A stretch of DNA of 64,000 nt, from contig JAXDDX010000005.1 of NCBI GenBank assembly GCA_034670405.1, positions 1,559,001 through 1,623,000 on the forward strand, in the 5' to 3' direction. How positions within the stretch are numbered: position 1 is the first letter of the stretch; each line of letters starts with the position of its first letter. The translations under genes were made by a program, and so were the position numbers. Positions 50,953-64,000 of this stretch are shown here, one piece after another. The stretch comes from Hoplostethus atlanticus. Taxonomy: Eukaryota > Chordata > Actinopteri > Trachichthyiformes > Trachichthyidae. Below the pieces are notes generated by a model. It ran no database searches, had not been told where the DNA came from, and saw only the letters and a program-made list of their open reading frames with translations.

Positions 50953-53900
50953 GCTATAGCATCTGCTATTGGGAGACTAAATAACAGAAATATGCAGGAA
51001 TTGCACACTAATTCCCTTTAGAGATAGATCTTGGCTGGTGCCCTGTCATAAATCAGAGAATTTCGATATGAAATGAGGCAAGCTGCTCTAATCATTTCTG
51101 CATTTCAAATTGGATCACTGGCTCAATCGCTTGGCTTTTAAACTGCTTGCCTAAGAGCAAATGTGAGGTGGGAGATAATTCAGCTGAAATCTCTGCCTGC
51201 TCTGTGCGGCAGTTAGTTTACTGCTTGAGTGCAAGAGAATGCTTTTTTCTTCCCTTAGCCCATCTTTCTCTTTTCAACTTTGTTAAATTGACTTTTCATT
51301 TTGAAATCGATTAAATTGAGAGAGTCACCGCTGTTCCCGGAATCTTTAAAGGGACACCCATCACTGTGTGCATGCGCCTTTATTTGGCTGCTGCTATCAT
51401 GGCGGCGCTATAGGGAATAAATATTTTCTCATTTAAATGACCTTTTATCCTGCTGACTGGGCTGTAAGCATCAAAGTTCGCGTCGAAATGGTCACAGTGG
51501 CTGCGTTCATACGGACGACGATTGGTACTGCACGATTATTGTATGTTCAGTAGCTTGTTTACCAGCGCGATAATAAATCACATGCTTTATTGCTCGCTAT
51601 TTTGATTAAGGAGTGATGCTAAATGATTTAATTTACAGTTTGTCAGTTATTTTTGTAATATTTTAAACACTGAACAGGCTTATTGCTGCTTACTGGATCA
51701 GGGAGGAGGAAGAATAAAGACTCAGGAGGAAAGGGGGTGACCGGGGAGCTCCTGCCATCCTCCATTCTTCCAGACCTGGGGGCACTTTGAGGTGCTCCAA
51801 CTCTGAAACCATCCATTTTAGTGTAAGCTCCACCTGCCCCGAAGACAAGCACTTTTCCCTCCTCCTCTCTTACCCCCCCTCCTTTCCTTTTTTCCTTTCC
51901 TCTCCCCTACCACTTGCCCGCTGATTCAGTCGCCGGTTTGCAGCCTATGTATCATCTTCACTTTCTGTCAATAAAACACCTTCCCCCGGCCCTTCAGCAG
52001 CGTACCACAATGCCCCCGAGTTCTTTGTAGTGGAGCGTGTTGAATTCAACTTCACAAGTGAATGCATGTGCATCGCCATAACTATGTATAATGTGGATGT
52101 ACCGAGGATTATTTGAAGTTGTAAACAAGAGAAAGCTGAATTCGTAATGCGTCTGCTGCAGGACTTAATAATGTCTTGGAGGTACAGGCGCTCACACGCA
52201 CACATGTACTCCTTGTGTTTGGCTTTGGTCAGGGGACAGAACATGCCCTCGCTCCACTACTTGGCGTTTGAATTATTTGAATTTTTTTTCCCCCATTTGA
52301 ATTCAATTGGGAAGGGCTTGTTTGATCTTTTTGCATGTAAGTTAGGGCTGACTCCCGGAGCAGCAGGAAGCTGTGTGAGGGAACATAATAGGGGACCCGG
52401 AGTCAGTAATGTTCACCTGTATGGATATTACCATGGCCCTGGGGGTCAAGGTGGCAGGTGGCGTATTCTCAGGACAGCTCCACTCTTTCTCTGTCAGGAA
52501 TAAACATGCGGAGGTGGGGGTGGAGGGATTTCTTCAAAGAGGGAGAAAACGGGAACCCGGGAGTCAATCAGTCAATAGGGTCACAACAAATCCCTGCTCT
52601 CATAACCACACATGGGAGACTAGGATCAGTCAGAGGCAGTAAATAAAGACAAACAATAAAATAGTAGGCATGATGCTTGAATAAAGCCCCTGACTTTAGA
52701 TAAACCTCCGTGCCCCCCTTTAGGTATTGGATTTTAATATTCTTTTGAACTCCTCTCTCTTCTGCGGCGGAGTCATAAATTTCATGATGCATTAGAACGG
52801 CATCTACTTGTATGTGGTTTTATAGACTATCTTGGCGCAACCCACCTCACCTCCCGATTCAGAAGCCGAGCTCCAGCCGTATCTTAAGCACACAGAATAA
52901 TAATTCTAATAAAAGTCTAATGCATAGGATGAGGTGGAAATCACTCCGGACTTTATCGATGAGGGGGGGCAAGCGGCGAGCGATGCATTTTAAGTCTATC
53001 TTTGTTGTAATGACGGACGGATTTGAACAAAGGTATCGGATCGTTTGCAGGCCGGCCGATCATCTGTGTGTGCCGCAGTGTTCAATAGTTTGATCTCTGC
53101 GTGCACTTCCGAGAAATGGGGTCTTGCTAAATCCACTTTTAAAGACCAACAATATTTACACCGAGTTAAGTAAATAAGATAAAGATGGTGAACTTGCCCC
53201 TCGCTAAATGCATTAGACGTGAACTCTCTTATCAGAGTCTCAGCACGCGGGCCGCTAAAAGATGGGTTTCCCCGAGCTAGAAATGGTCTTTGTTACCCAA
53301 TTAGTTTGCAGACGACCCTGCGCTGTAATATTGCTGCTTTGACAGCCTCAACATACACATACATCTAACGTGGTGCTGCTGGACCACCGGGCCCGGGGAG
53401 GGAACGGACGCTGTCCAGGCCTCCATCTCCTCCGACGCCTATCAGGGTTCTTATCTCCAGAGCTGACCCGATAGCATGACCGCACCACCGACAAAACCAG
53501 AAAATGTCCATTGTTTTTTTTCATAGAAAACTTTAGAACATTTTCCTAGTTGGCTGTTCATCCATCTGGAGTAATTTTGACAGGGCTTTGTCTTTGGGCT
53601 TTGGCAGGCTCCAGGCCAAGCTAAGGCCTAAGGCCAGGACAGGGGGACGGGGGGGGACTTATCAAGGTCTAGCAGCAGGGGTTTGCCTCTCTGTAGGGCG
53701 ACTGTCCTTCCCGCTCTGAAGGAGGTGAAGCAAGCAAAGCCTCCGTGTTCCACCACTTCTCCAGCCAATGTGACCGAGAGAGAAAAAAGAAGAGGGGGGA
53801 AAAGAAATGCAACCTTCCTAAGAGTGACCGTGCTTATGTAAAATAAACGGAGCACTTTGCTGTAAACATACGAAATTAAAAATCTTGAAACGTCTTCAAA

Positions 53901-56555
53901 AAGAGGCGACGAGGGTGATACGTCTATGATCGCAGACTGGTGGAGGGAGTGGTCAGCCATCGAAAAACTTCCACCGAACGCCACTCTGAGCCGACTTTGT
54001 GCTGAGAAGCCAGGGGACTATCAGGAGCTTGCAAATGGAAACAATCGAGGATTATCTCCACCACTTCTCAAGGAAGTTGTTTGAACATATCACAAGTACA
54101 GCCATGACACTGACAGATGGCAAAGCAGCTGGCACCACTCAACTTTGTTTTACTTTCCTCTTTCTTTTTTCTTCTTCTTCTTCTTCTTGCTCCTTTGCTT
54201 GCAATAGAGGTCTGTTGTGTATTGGAGTGTCGGATGATCGTTCATTTGGGAAGACATACTGCGCACCGTAAAACAAGGCAATATGTGCGAAGCCGAGGAG
54301 TTTTGAGCTCGACTGTTGTCGCTTGTCAGAATGACACACTGGGAAGACGGAAGCCTAGCATCGCTTATTTGTTGACACCTTTGAAGCGAGGTACATCGTG
54401 GCTGGAAGAAGCATCTCCCCAAATCTGCTGTAAACATTCATTGACATTCAGAAAACTCTCGAGATAAGTGGGCAAGTGATAGTGTGCGACTTGTTTAAGT
54501 CGAGGTGTTATGTTACCCCAAACGGAGCGTTTACTCATGAATGTTAAAGCTGCTTGTGTGGGTTTATTTGGGCCTTATAGACCCCGTGTGCATACGGACG
54601 CCGCATCGCTCCAGTGTGACAGTCTGCTATCCAGACTGTATCACTGAGACGCATGTAATTTGTTCCCCGATGGGCCTCGGGCAGACAGCAAACAGCCAGA
54701 GGGTTGTAAGGGGACAGGGACACACAGCTCCCCCCCCTTCCCCTCACCCCAGCGGGTATGAAGAGTGGCCCCCCAGGAGCTGGAGCCTCACTGGGGGTTT
54801 CAGCTATCACTGGTGCTGCTCTGCTGCTGCTGCAGAATGGCTGCAGGAAGACAGCTGAGTGTCTAACTGCTATGGCGGCGTGGCTCGGGCCACATCTGCA
54901 ACGGCAGTGAGGACAGAGCCATCTCATTAAGGAGAAATGAGCAATGTTTCCTCGGTGTGAAATCAGCGGGATAACCCCTGTTGATCTCCTCCTCTATCTA
55001 TCTGCCTGGGCACAAGAGGAGGAGAACAGAATTACTCTATAAAGGCATTTCTGAGACGTCTCTTTTGTTGAAAAGTCTCAATTTAATATTAAACCAAGTA
55101 ACAGGAATTGAAATACATATTTTATTTATTTATTTTTTTAAATCAAGTTTTACAGCAAATGTTGTTTAAAAGGTGCTGCATGTAGCATTTTAATATAAAT
55201 ACATTATCGAGCAGATTGACAGCCTCTACTAGCCTCTATGGCACAAAAGGGGGAATCGTTTTACAGCAGCAAACAGGAAGAGGGCGCTGTTCTTCCAGAG
55301 CAAGGATAGTTAAAGCTTTCGGAAAGTCTCGCGATGGCAGATGGTGGAGCGAGTGAAAGGCCCGTAGGAAAATAATACTCAACATGTTTATCCTCTTCAG
55401 TAAAAGTGAAATCCTTTGAACAAAGAAGCAAAGATTCTCTTTAGGTGAGGAAGTAAGGGTTTATGGGAAATGTGGTGTTAATTTCGAGGCGACTGATCGT
55501 TTCAACCACAGTCTCATTTGTTTACGGTAATTACACCAAGGTATCACAATTAATCTGACAATATTGATGTTTTTAGCACCTTTAAAATTTGCACTGAAAA
55601 GCATCAAAGCATTATAATTTTCAAAGCAAAACTAAAAATCGAACACTATCGATGACATTTCTTCCTTTATGCTGCAAATTAATTACATTATCATCATGCA
55701 TGGGTTTATGTTTGACTCTAGTCAGTGTATTCTTAGCATGTGTGAGTAAAGCATGCAGCCATTACAATGGGCACAAAGCAAGTCGGTGAGTCCTGCTCTG
55801 CTTATCAGGGGACCTGCCATATCGGTTTGGATAGTTGTGTTGTGATGTAAGGACAGCAAAATGTCAGGTTCACTTGTAGATCAAGTCAACCATGCATTAT
55901 CTCTCAAACAGTGGAGCTCAGCTGTGGCCATAATAGCACTGACTAGCTGAACTGACTTACTGACTGACCGCTTCACAGCTAAAACGGTGAAGTCGTGGCG
56001 GTTCCGGTCCTGCACGCAGCAACTTTTAAAAAATAGTTATTATCGTCATGTCTGTCTGTGTTAATGGGCTGCGAGTGAACTAAAAGAAAGGACTACTTCA
56101 GTGAAACGTTGAGGTGTTTTTCCCCCGCTTTTAACGTGACGCGCAGCAGTCAATAATACCGTCGATAAATATATGGATGACATTGAGCGAGGGGAAAGGA
56201 AGCCAAATAATTACCACGGCGCCCATCTGAAGAGACCCCAGTCCTGATATTGGTTTAAACCCAAGAAATAATTGATGCATGCAATCACAAATTGGTTCCC
56301 CGCCTGAAATTTGGGCCCATTATTTCATTAGGCGAAGCCACATTCTTTGTGCCAACATTATTTGTGTGTCCAGAACACAGAAATTCAAATCCGGTTAGTC
56401 CTGATAATGTCTGGCGCTTTCAAAAACCATGTCAAAAGACGGTGTGACGTTTCAGATGGAGAGGATAGGCCCACCTTTCAATGCAAAAGCGTACATTAAT
56501 CAAAATGTTTGGACTGCATTTGCTTCTTTTTTTTTTTGTTTGTTTACTGGATGTT

Positions 56556-56586
<31 letters not shown>

Positions 56587-57446
56587 CCCTGTGCGTGTCA
56601 TTTGCTAGCTATGCTACAGAGAGGTCCTATCCTGGGGTGCCTTCTTGCATATGTAATTGGATGTTACTGTAAATAATTGCCTGGGCATGTGCCAGTGTGA
56701 TGATGGTGTGTGTGTGTGTGTGTGTCGCCTCATGTGTGACTGTATGTGTGTGTAGTACACGCGTGTATCTTTCTGTATGTTTGTGTGTGACTCCGCATGT
56801 ATGTGTGTGTGTGTGTGCAAGCGCATCTGCCCCATCCGTACTCCACTCTCAAGTCCCACTGATTCTCCTTTCCAGCCATGTTGAATCCTCTTTTCCTTAT
56901 CAGGCGAGCCCAGGCCTGCATCAGGCTCTCCTTGCTATGACAGAGGCTACAACAATAGGCCTGCGATACCGCTGCTTAGCGCTGCGTTTCGGAGGGGAAA
57001 CCTGCCACGGGCGCAGATTAACTACAACACACACACACACAAAATAGATTGCAGCCTCCAAAACAAAACATTTTTCAGAATGCCTCCTCTTGATTAATGA
57101 AGCAATGACAAGAAGAAAAATATAATTTCGGAAACAGAAAAATCCGCCGCCACTTGTTAAAGTTTAGGGGTAGCTAACAATAAACATATTGGAGGGAGAG
57201 GGTGGGCAAACGGGGCGAGATAAATGGCTTGAGTGATGGGTTGAATAATTTCTGGAGCATTTTTTTGGTGCACGGGCCCGTATTCCTACCCTTGTACTAA
57301 ATTACACAATAATCACACTCCATCATTGACAGCCTATGCCTCTCTCTCTGTCCCAGGTGAAAATTAGGACAGTATCTTGACATTTTCCCTCTTCTGTAGT
57401 CTACAAGCTAAGGCTCTCTGATCACAGCCAAAAGCAGCACAGTCTG

Positions 57447-57495
57447 CACACACACACACACACACACACGCCCTCCTACACACACACACACACAC
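57447..57495. repeat. (CA)n microsatellite pair
   Basis: Two CA tracts, at 57447-57469 and about 57479-57495, are separated by GCCCTCCTA. Confidence 0.93.
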
Positions 57496-58520
57496 TACAC
57501 ATACACCGGCATACGCACACAAAAGCATACATGTACACACACGCACGTGCAATATCTCTGTTTTCATACACACGACATTCCGGCTGGAATATTTTTTTTC
57601 TTGCCATTTCTTGTTTCGTTTCCAGACCCACCTTCAGTGGAGGGAAAACGTCTTCGGAAAGGGCCCCGCAAGTTTATGTAAAACAATACAGCATGACAGA
57701 CATCTTGAGGAACACAACACCCCGTTTGTCTTCCTCAGGCTTCACATGCTATTGTGCCACTGCCAGCTGTCCCCCCCCCCCTCCCTCCCACAGTGGCTTC
57801 CATCTTGTGTGTACATTAAACACAAAAACGCACTGAAAACTCCGCCTGACCTCAGAGACTGGGTGAGGTAACACGGCGCCATTGCCGTTAACGTACGACG
57901 TGCGTTTCTCAATGTAATGTAGATCTTTGTCTGTTTTCATCATACTGCTTCTTCCCTTTGATTGCATCTATGCGACCTATTTCTACAGCGCCTAATCTCA
58001 CCGTACAACAAATAGATCCAGACAAGAAACGAGATAGAACCGTTTGGCGCATCATCTCAAACAATCTATGAACTAAGCAAGTCTTGCGCCTTTCAATTAC
58101 CATCTAGTTCACAGTAAAAGGCCCTTAAAACACTTAAAAAGCACAATTCTATTGAATCCGGCCTCATTACGGTGCACCTTGACTAAGCCCCGGTAATTAG
58201 CGTCGGTGAGGCATTGAACAAGAGGCGGCAACACCCTCATCAACACACAGTTACAACAGAGCCCTAAATCTGCTGCTCATTAATAGCTTGCCTCCCAATC
58301 AATTATTAACACCTACAATGGGAGCCAGGCTCACCGGGGCCAGGCCTCTAACTCCAGGCAAGCTGCGGGCCACCTTTTCCTCCTCCCGGTTCTGTCCGGC
58401 GCAGGTAATTACCGCCTTTAAAAAGACACCTGCTACTCAATAGCTTCGACCCAGACTGTTAATTTAGCCCCCCGATTGCAGACATTTATGTCTGAGTGTC
58501 ACTATTAATTTGCGTTAATT

Positions 58521-58522
<2 letters not shown>

Positions 58523-58557
<35 letters not shown>
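58523..58557. repeat. (GA)n microsatellite at the edge of an enhancer-like block
   Basis: A pure GA tract lies between the homeodomain-site-rich stretch to its left and a GC-rich patch (GCGCGAGGAGCCGGGGCGG) to its right. Confidence 0.95.
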
Positions 58558-58561
<4 letters not shown>

Positions 58562-59399
58562 AGGAGCCGGGGCGGAGGAGGCGTTCGTCGGCAAGCCGGC
58601 TGAATGCGCTCGTCGCTCACCTGCGCCGGGGCCGCGGCTGTAATTGGAGTCTAATGGTCTGATTGATCAGTGGGAGAAGTGAGGGATGAGACGGCGCTCT
58701 GGCAGCTCCATCAGTCAGACAGAGGGGAAACCCAGAGGAGGAGAGCAGAAGAGGAGGAGAGGAAGAGGAGCAGAGCAAGGGGAAGCGGCTGACAACAGCT
58801 GCAAAAAAAAAAAAAAAGTCTAGGGTTTTCTTTCTGGTGTTTTTCTCACTCTCGTTCTTTGTCTTTCTGCCCCCCCCCTCCCTCACCTTTCTCTCACTCA
58901 ATACAAAGTGCTGCGACCCAGGCCAATTACTTAGGTTGTAGTTCAGCCTCTGGTCTCTGTCCTTCAGTCTGGTTGAGAGTCTTCTATTCCTGGGGTTGAG
59001 GCATGCTAGCTACTCCTTTTTTTTTTTTTTTCATCTTCAACGCTGAAAATATATTAGATTTGGGGGAAACAAATTTAGAAACTGCATTTGGAAAATAAAC
59101 TATTCCGGTATACAGGTCATCCCGGGAGTGATAAAGGGTGGCAGAAATATCTACGGTAAGTCCAGGCATGTGAGCGGGTCCAACTCAGAGCAGTGTGTAT
59201 GTGTTAACAGGTCTGCAATAGCAATAACTATAACTCCAGTCCCTCATGCCAAGCTGAGCCCCCTGGGGTCTCCAGACCTGCCATGGCCGACCCATCAGCT
59301 GTGAAATCTGCTTTCCTCTTTGATAAACGGTCGAGATGTGACCCTATCTCTGTCCTGCAGATGCCCAGATTTCCTGTCATGCTTTCCCCCCTCTGTTTT

Positions 59400-59403
<4 letters not shown>

Positions 59404-59433
<30 letters not shown>
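59404..59433. repeat. (TC)n microsatellite
   Basis: A pure TC tract is followed by CTCG and TTTC units to about 59465. Confidence 0.95.
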
Positions 59434-59436
<3 letters not shown>

Positions 59437-62211
59437 CTCTCTCTTTTCTTTCTTTCTTTCTTTTTCTCGCTCTATACTTCTCTGTCTAAGCCCGCCTGGA
59501 CAACTGCATGTAACGCTCCGCTCGCCGTTTCCCTCTCAGCATCATCCATCACTCTGGTCAGCCGCTGAGCCCCGTCGTAGGTCCGCCTAACAGCCAACCC
59601 AGCAGCAGCTCCACACCACGGCAGACGTAGCTAGGCCAGCTCCAGCCTCGGCTTCCATTTGCTGCCCCTGGGGACCGGCATCTCTCTCCTCCAGCACCCC
59701 CCCACCCCACACCCCCCACCAACCCCACCCCCTCGACTCCACAGGACTAGTCCCCAGGCGCCCAGGACTCCACACAAAACCAGCCAGAGCTACCACGTTC
59801 TCTTCCTCATCAGCTCTGCTATGTGCAAGTGGCTTCATTTCAACGGCCTGTCATTATTTCTGGAGCTTTAAGGAATCATTATGACGTAGAAACAGGCCTG
59901 TGAACTGTACGTCGGCAGGTATACAAGAATAGCTTGACCTCTGGAAAGTGAAAGTCTTCAAAGTGATGTGTCTGGATGAAGGGATAAAATATCTTTTTTG
60001 ATTCCAGAGAGGGCGTATCAATATCTCACCGGCAGGTCGTGTGTTTCGCAGCACGAGAGAGGTGTCACCGCGGCCATATCTGGCTGCCTTGGGGTAATTC
60101 ATTCACCTCCGTGGTTTCAAAAAATCTAACACAGTAAAAGGAGATTTAATAGCGTGTGGAGGTCATACTTCATAAGAATGACGGAGAGTGCCTCCTAGGT
60201 GAGGCAGAGACCCATGAAGCAATGAGCCTTTATTTCTACCTCAAACGCTTTCTACCGCCTCCTGACCCCGCGCTGCAACACTCGCCGCCCTGACATGCAT
60301 CAAAACTAGCCAGGATTTTTCTCTCCATCTATCGTTCTCTCTCTCTCTCTCTCTCTCTCTCCTCCCCCTCCTGACACTCCTTGTTATTTTAACTTTTCTC
60401 TCTCTCTCTCCAGGTGAGAGCATTTGGGTTTGTTCCCGTCTTTATGTGTCAGTCTTTGAAGACTTGCACAACTCCCTTTCCGCCCACTGAAATAACTGAG
60501 ATAAATGCAGCGCCCATATTAGGGATGTTGCCAACGGCTGTGTGTTTAACAAGGCAACAGCTAAATAACTAGAGGTTCGATCAAAAACGAGGCTGAATTG
60601 GACGATTCCCTTGCGATGCAAAAGAAAGGGGGAAAAATGCAGGAATTGATTGATAACTTGAGAGTTTATTCAACGTCTAAGAAACAAAAGTTAAAAAAAA
60701 AAAAAGCAGCCTTGAACCCTAAAAGGTGGCTCAATAAAACAAAACATGCCAGTTACGCTGACCCATCCTTTAATGAGAGACTGTAAGAAACTGCTAACAG
60801 CCAGTACCCCGTTTGAGAGATGAAACTTAGAAGAGGAGGAGGGCAAAGCAGCAAAGCATCGAAAGGGCCCCCATGAGAATAGACACACATGAGATCCTTA
60901 AAGGCAATATGCCAGAACTTCTTCCTTTGCCTTTAATTGCGAGGGAGGTTTGGCATATTCTCTAACCCCTCCACAGCCTATTACAGGTGATGACCAGCAC
61001 CTGCTCACTTACTCAGGAGGATCTGGAAAGTATAGGAACGGATTCCTCAGAGGGCAGTTAGTTAAGAACTTACCGCTCTCGCCGAGAGCAACGAGGAAGA
61101 ACGCAATTAGTTTTTTCGTATTTATTTCGGCAATTTGCACAAAGTTTGCACAAACACGGCAGACGATTCAAAAAGGTGTTTTCATATGACATCACTTGGT
61201 AAGCCTGAGGGTCATTTGAGGGACGGCTGAAGGTCGGGGTCTGGGTGCCTTTCAGGGAAATTCATGCAGAGATGGGTGTGGAGGGGAAATATATGAGGTT
61301 TGTTACTTTGGAAAGCGACTTGAGGTGTTGCTCTGTCAAATCACTTTTCCGCCCAAGGATAACTGGCTTTACCCTGAGAGAAGCCATATTTCATGGCTAT
61401 AATACGGCCTGAGTTATTTAAAGCCACTGATGACTTCAAAACCGTGCGGGGAGCTTAGAAAACAGTTGAAACTGCTCAGAGAATGATTTAATAAAGTTAT
61501 GTGTTGAAGGAATCTGGGAGAACGGGGGGCCTCTGAGTCCAAAATCCTCATGGACTTTTCCTTATGTTTCTTAACAGGATGAATGGGAGATTGGTTACAA
61601 TTTTTAATAAGAATTTCTTAATTAATCCAAATGCAGAATGAAATATCAAACCCATGGAGGACTCGTGCTCCACCAGAGCACCAGGTCAAAAACGGAGCTT
61701 CTGCTACTAAACTGGGATCTTTGAAACAAGGCCAGTGGGCAGATATAAAGCTTCTGGGTAGAGAGAGTAACATCAAAAATAATGGGTTGTGACTTGGTTC
61801 AATTGAAGCCTGGATTGAACTCAAAATCCGCCAATTAAAGTGTTTTGTCATAAAATGTGCAGATTAAATGGTTAAAATGGATACACTTCAAAGGCTTCTG
61901 TTGGGGGGCCAGTTGGATCCCAGACGTGTCAACTCAATGGGTTTCAATGGCCGGGGAATTAGCTTCCTTCCTTCCATTAATATGGTCTTTATACCTTTCT
62001 ACTTTCTATACTTTCTAGTAACCGTGTGTCCAAGGCTACTAAAAAGGCAAAATGTTGAACCAGACTGACTAACGGATTTCACAGTAACTCTCTAATGATT
62101 CCGGCAATTTCAGGAAAATAGGTTTTAGTGTAGAAAAAAAAACCAAAAAGTTGACCAAATTTAATAGGAAGGAAAGGCAGAAGAAGAAGGAAGACAAAAA
62201 TAAGGACATAC

Positions 62212-62336
62212 CGTGCCACTGCTGTCAGTATTCATCTCGATCTTCCCCTCAAAGGGACCCCACGTTGTGCCCACGGGGAGCTGCTGCCGACTGTGGATCC
62301 GGCGCTCGCCATCTTTGAGGAACGCGTCCAGCTCTC
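62212..62336 (-). CDS. zfpm2: zfpm2 coding exon: start of PR/SET-like domain (5'-most exon in window)
   Basis: The acceptor is a long T-rich tract ending TTTTTTAG at 62337-62338, and the donor is ACG|GTATGT at 62211. The first two bases complete a glycine codon and the peptide reads [20 protein letters not shown], then [18 protein letters not shown]. Apart from small substitutions this is the mammalian FOG2 segment that opens the PR-type domain. About 75-80 N-terminal residues, including the MSRRKQ-type NuRD-binding start, must be encoded to the right of the window, because no matching exon is visible in 62337-64000. Confidence 0.93.
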
Positions 62337-63584
62337 CTAAAAAAAACAAAAAAAAAAAAAAAAACACAGACCCAACCAAAAAACAGTCAGCCACGGCGCT
62401 CTATAGATCGTACACACGGCTTTCCAAATCAAATCCAAATTGACGTTTATCCATTGTCCCTTCCCCTGAAACCTAGATGTGCTATCATATTACCGCCTCA
62501 AAGCGCCTGCGGTGAACAGTGAAGGTTAAAGCCAACCCGGGTCTCAAAATGGATAAGCAAATCAAGTGAGCATCCATCTGATGGTGTTCCTCAGACGCAC
62601 GGCGCGCTAACCTTACTTGAAAGGTGTCTTCTGTCGAGATAATCTCTGTGAGACACTGCAGGCTCGCTGGCTGGCAGGCGGGCGGCAGTGGCAGGTCCTA
62701 TTTCTGTTGTTCCAGGAAGGCTCGGGCCCTTGTTAGTGCTGCGCAGAGCCAGTTAATTAACAGTGAAACCGGATAGCGCTGTTAGCAGCACCGGCGCTCA
62801 CCTCCCTGACACCCCCGGCTATCTTATCTCTTAGATTCAGTGTACTTTTTTTGGGACAGTGATTAATCAAATAGTTATGATAAACACCACGGCAGGCCAT
62901 GACATAGTTTACCGAGGAGGATGTGTGTGTATGTGTGTGTGTGTGTGTGTTTGTGGCGAAGGGGATGTTATGCAGCTCTCAGCTGCACATTTCTGTCTGG
63001 TCACCTTGACAACACTGAGAGGCCTGTAGGAGGAACTAACTAACTCCATGTGCTATCAAGTTTATCCGCTTTCTGGACGTTGAGTCTGACCGGACCTCAA
63101 GTACAAAGACCAGTCGTAATACTTTTATTAGGTGTGAGTCACTTTTGAGGCCTTTTTTTTGAGGCAACATGGGTAAAGTTAGTATCGATACCCGAAGTAC
63201 AAAAGTTTTCTCTTGAACCCCTCCCCATCGCAGGGAGGTCATAGGTCAGGTCCGGCTACAGGACACCCTCCACAGTCCCACTCTGCATCTAATCTAATCC
63301 CAAACTTGTTAACACTGTGTCTTTTTAACCTATTTGCTCACAGATGTGTGCTAATAGGTATTCAGGGCATCCGGAGCATGTTGAACGGGCTGAAGTGATC
63401 ACTGAACTTTCTAATGCATGTGTGGTATAATGACCTATTCAGTGCTGCTCTACTCTGGAAATATCAGCCTTGTATCTGCGGCACGCTATTGTGCCGGTCT
63501 GTTGTGCCGCTATGGAAATCGGCGCTCGTGTGCTCCTTTGCATGCATAAACACCAATAAGACATCGGGGCTACCGGCTCGCCGA

Positions 63585-63636
<52 letters not shown>

Positions 63637-64000
63637 CAATGTGACAAGCGGAAAAGCGGAAAAAGTCACTAATCCCCATGATACAGGTTAAAAATCGCAA
63701 AATCCACTGGATGACCACAAAAAAGCTTTGTGTCTGAAATACCCACAGGATGCGGGTAGAGATTTCATGCAAAGTTTTGGAGTAACCAACACCTCACCCC
63801 CCCCCCAAAAAAAAACCCCCAAAAAAAAAACGCGATACTGTGAACTTCATTATCTCATCCTCTCTCTTCCCCTGTCTCCGGTCTCTCCCTCTCCTCCTGC
63901 TGCTGCATGCTGTGCTCCTGGTGCTGCAGTGGAAGGTGGCTAAGCTCATTATAGAGAAATAATTAAACATTGGAGCACAGCTGGTCGTCATCACTGAGAG
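62337..64000 (-). other. zfpm2: zfpm2 intron upstream of the first visible exon (partial)
   Basis: The sequence continues the gene toward its unseen 5' end. It contains TG repeats near 62920-62952 and a pure CA tract at 63586-63634. No acidic N-terminal FOG2 exon or start-codon exon is visible. Confidence 0.6.
63586..63634. repeat. (CA)n microsatellite
   Basis: A 49-bp uninterrupted CA tract in the 5' zfpm2 intron. Confidence 0.97.

Larger units (their letters stand above)
46256..62211 (-). other. zfpm2: Large zfpm2 intron (16.0 kb)
   Basis: This phase-0 intron contains no recognisable exon or gene. It contains a poly-G tract at 47163-47189, a CpG-rich patch at about 48380-48720, a CT repeat at 50922-50950, CA/TG tracts around 56569-57495 and a GA repeat at 58523-58557. 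CT repeats lie at 59404-59433 and about 60337-60361. Enhancer-like AT-core sequence lies at 49460-49760 and 58140-58520. Confidence 0.7.

Noticed and set aside
62337..64000. The N-terminal zfpm2 exons
   Set aside because: No acidic FOG2-like peptide, no exon with a donor in the needed phase 1, and no start exon was visible on the minus strand, so they are assumed to lie beyond 64000.

Overview
This is vertebrate nuclear DNA, almost certainly from a ray-finned fish. The evidence is split genes with GT-AG introns, very dense dinucleotide microsatellites, teleost-style SINEs, and a large zinc-finger gene whose predicted protein is clearly zfpm2 (FOG2, Friend of GATA 2) but diverged from the mammalian protein in the linkers. 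No prokaryotic, viral or CRISPR structure is present. The exact species cannot be read from the sequence.

Layout. (1) Positions 1-2564, plus strand: the last four coding exons of a gene I could not name. About 161 C-terminal residues are present, the splice phases agree, and the stop is TGA at 2562-2564. (2) 2565-4276: a tail-to-tail 3' region shared by that gene and zfpm2. The nearest canonical poly(A) signals of the two genes lie only 27 bp apart (AATAAA at 3242 on plus; AATAAA on minus at 3269-3274), so the mature 3' ends probably meet or overlap. (3) 4277-62336, minus strand: five coding exons of zfpm2, at 62212-62336, 46144-46255, 8302-8508, 7428-7655 and 4277-6822. They match the last five of eight coding exons in the mammalian gene and code for about 1,072 codons including the stop. 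Together they give the PR/SET-like domain, all eight zinc fingers (the GATA-binding CCHC finger 1, three C2H2 fingers and four further CCHC fingers), the CtBP motif PIDLSKK and the conserved C-terminus. The N-terminal exons, which carry the NuRD-binding start of the protein, lie beyond base 64000.

Most of the window is two large zfpm2 introns of 37.6 kb and 16.0 kb. I found no convincing gene inside them. They hold pure GA/TC tracts of about 120-154 bp, many CA/TG tracts, G-runs able to form G-quadruplexes, two tRNA-related SINEs, a 364-bp element with terminal inverted repeats (a MITE-like element), a perfect 21-bp inverted repeat with a 5-nt loop, and several AT-core, homeodomain-site-rich stretches that look like enhancers. 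The long Ser-Leu, Arg-Glu and Thr-His reading frames in the introns are translations of microsatellites, not genes.

Function. FOG2 is a nuclear cofactor. It binds the N-terminal zinc finger of GATA4/5/6 and recruits CtBP and NuRD to modulate GATA target genes in heart, gonad and diaphragm development. The large introns are the natural place for the tissue enhancers of this dosage-sensitive gene. The best candidates for new biology are the noncoding structures: the perfect hairpin at 28133-28179, the inverted-repeat element at 37558-37921, the convergent overlapping 3' ends, and a paired GATA motif inside the intron of a GATA cofactor gene.
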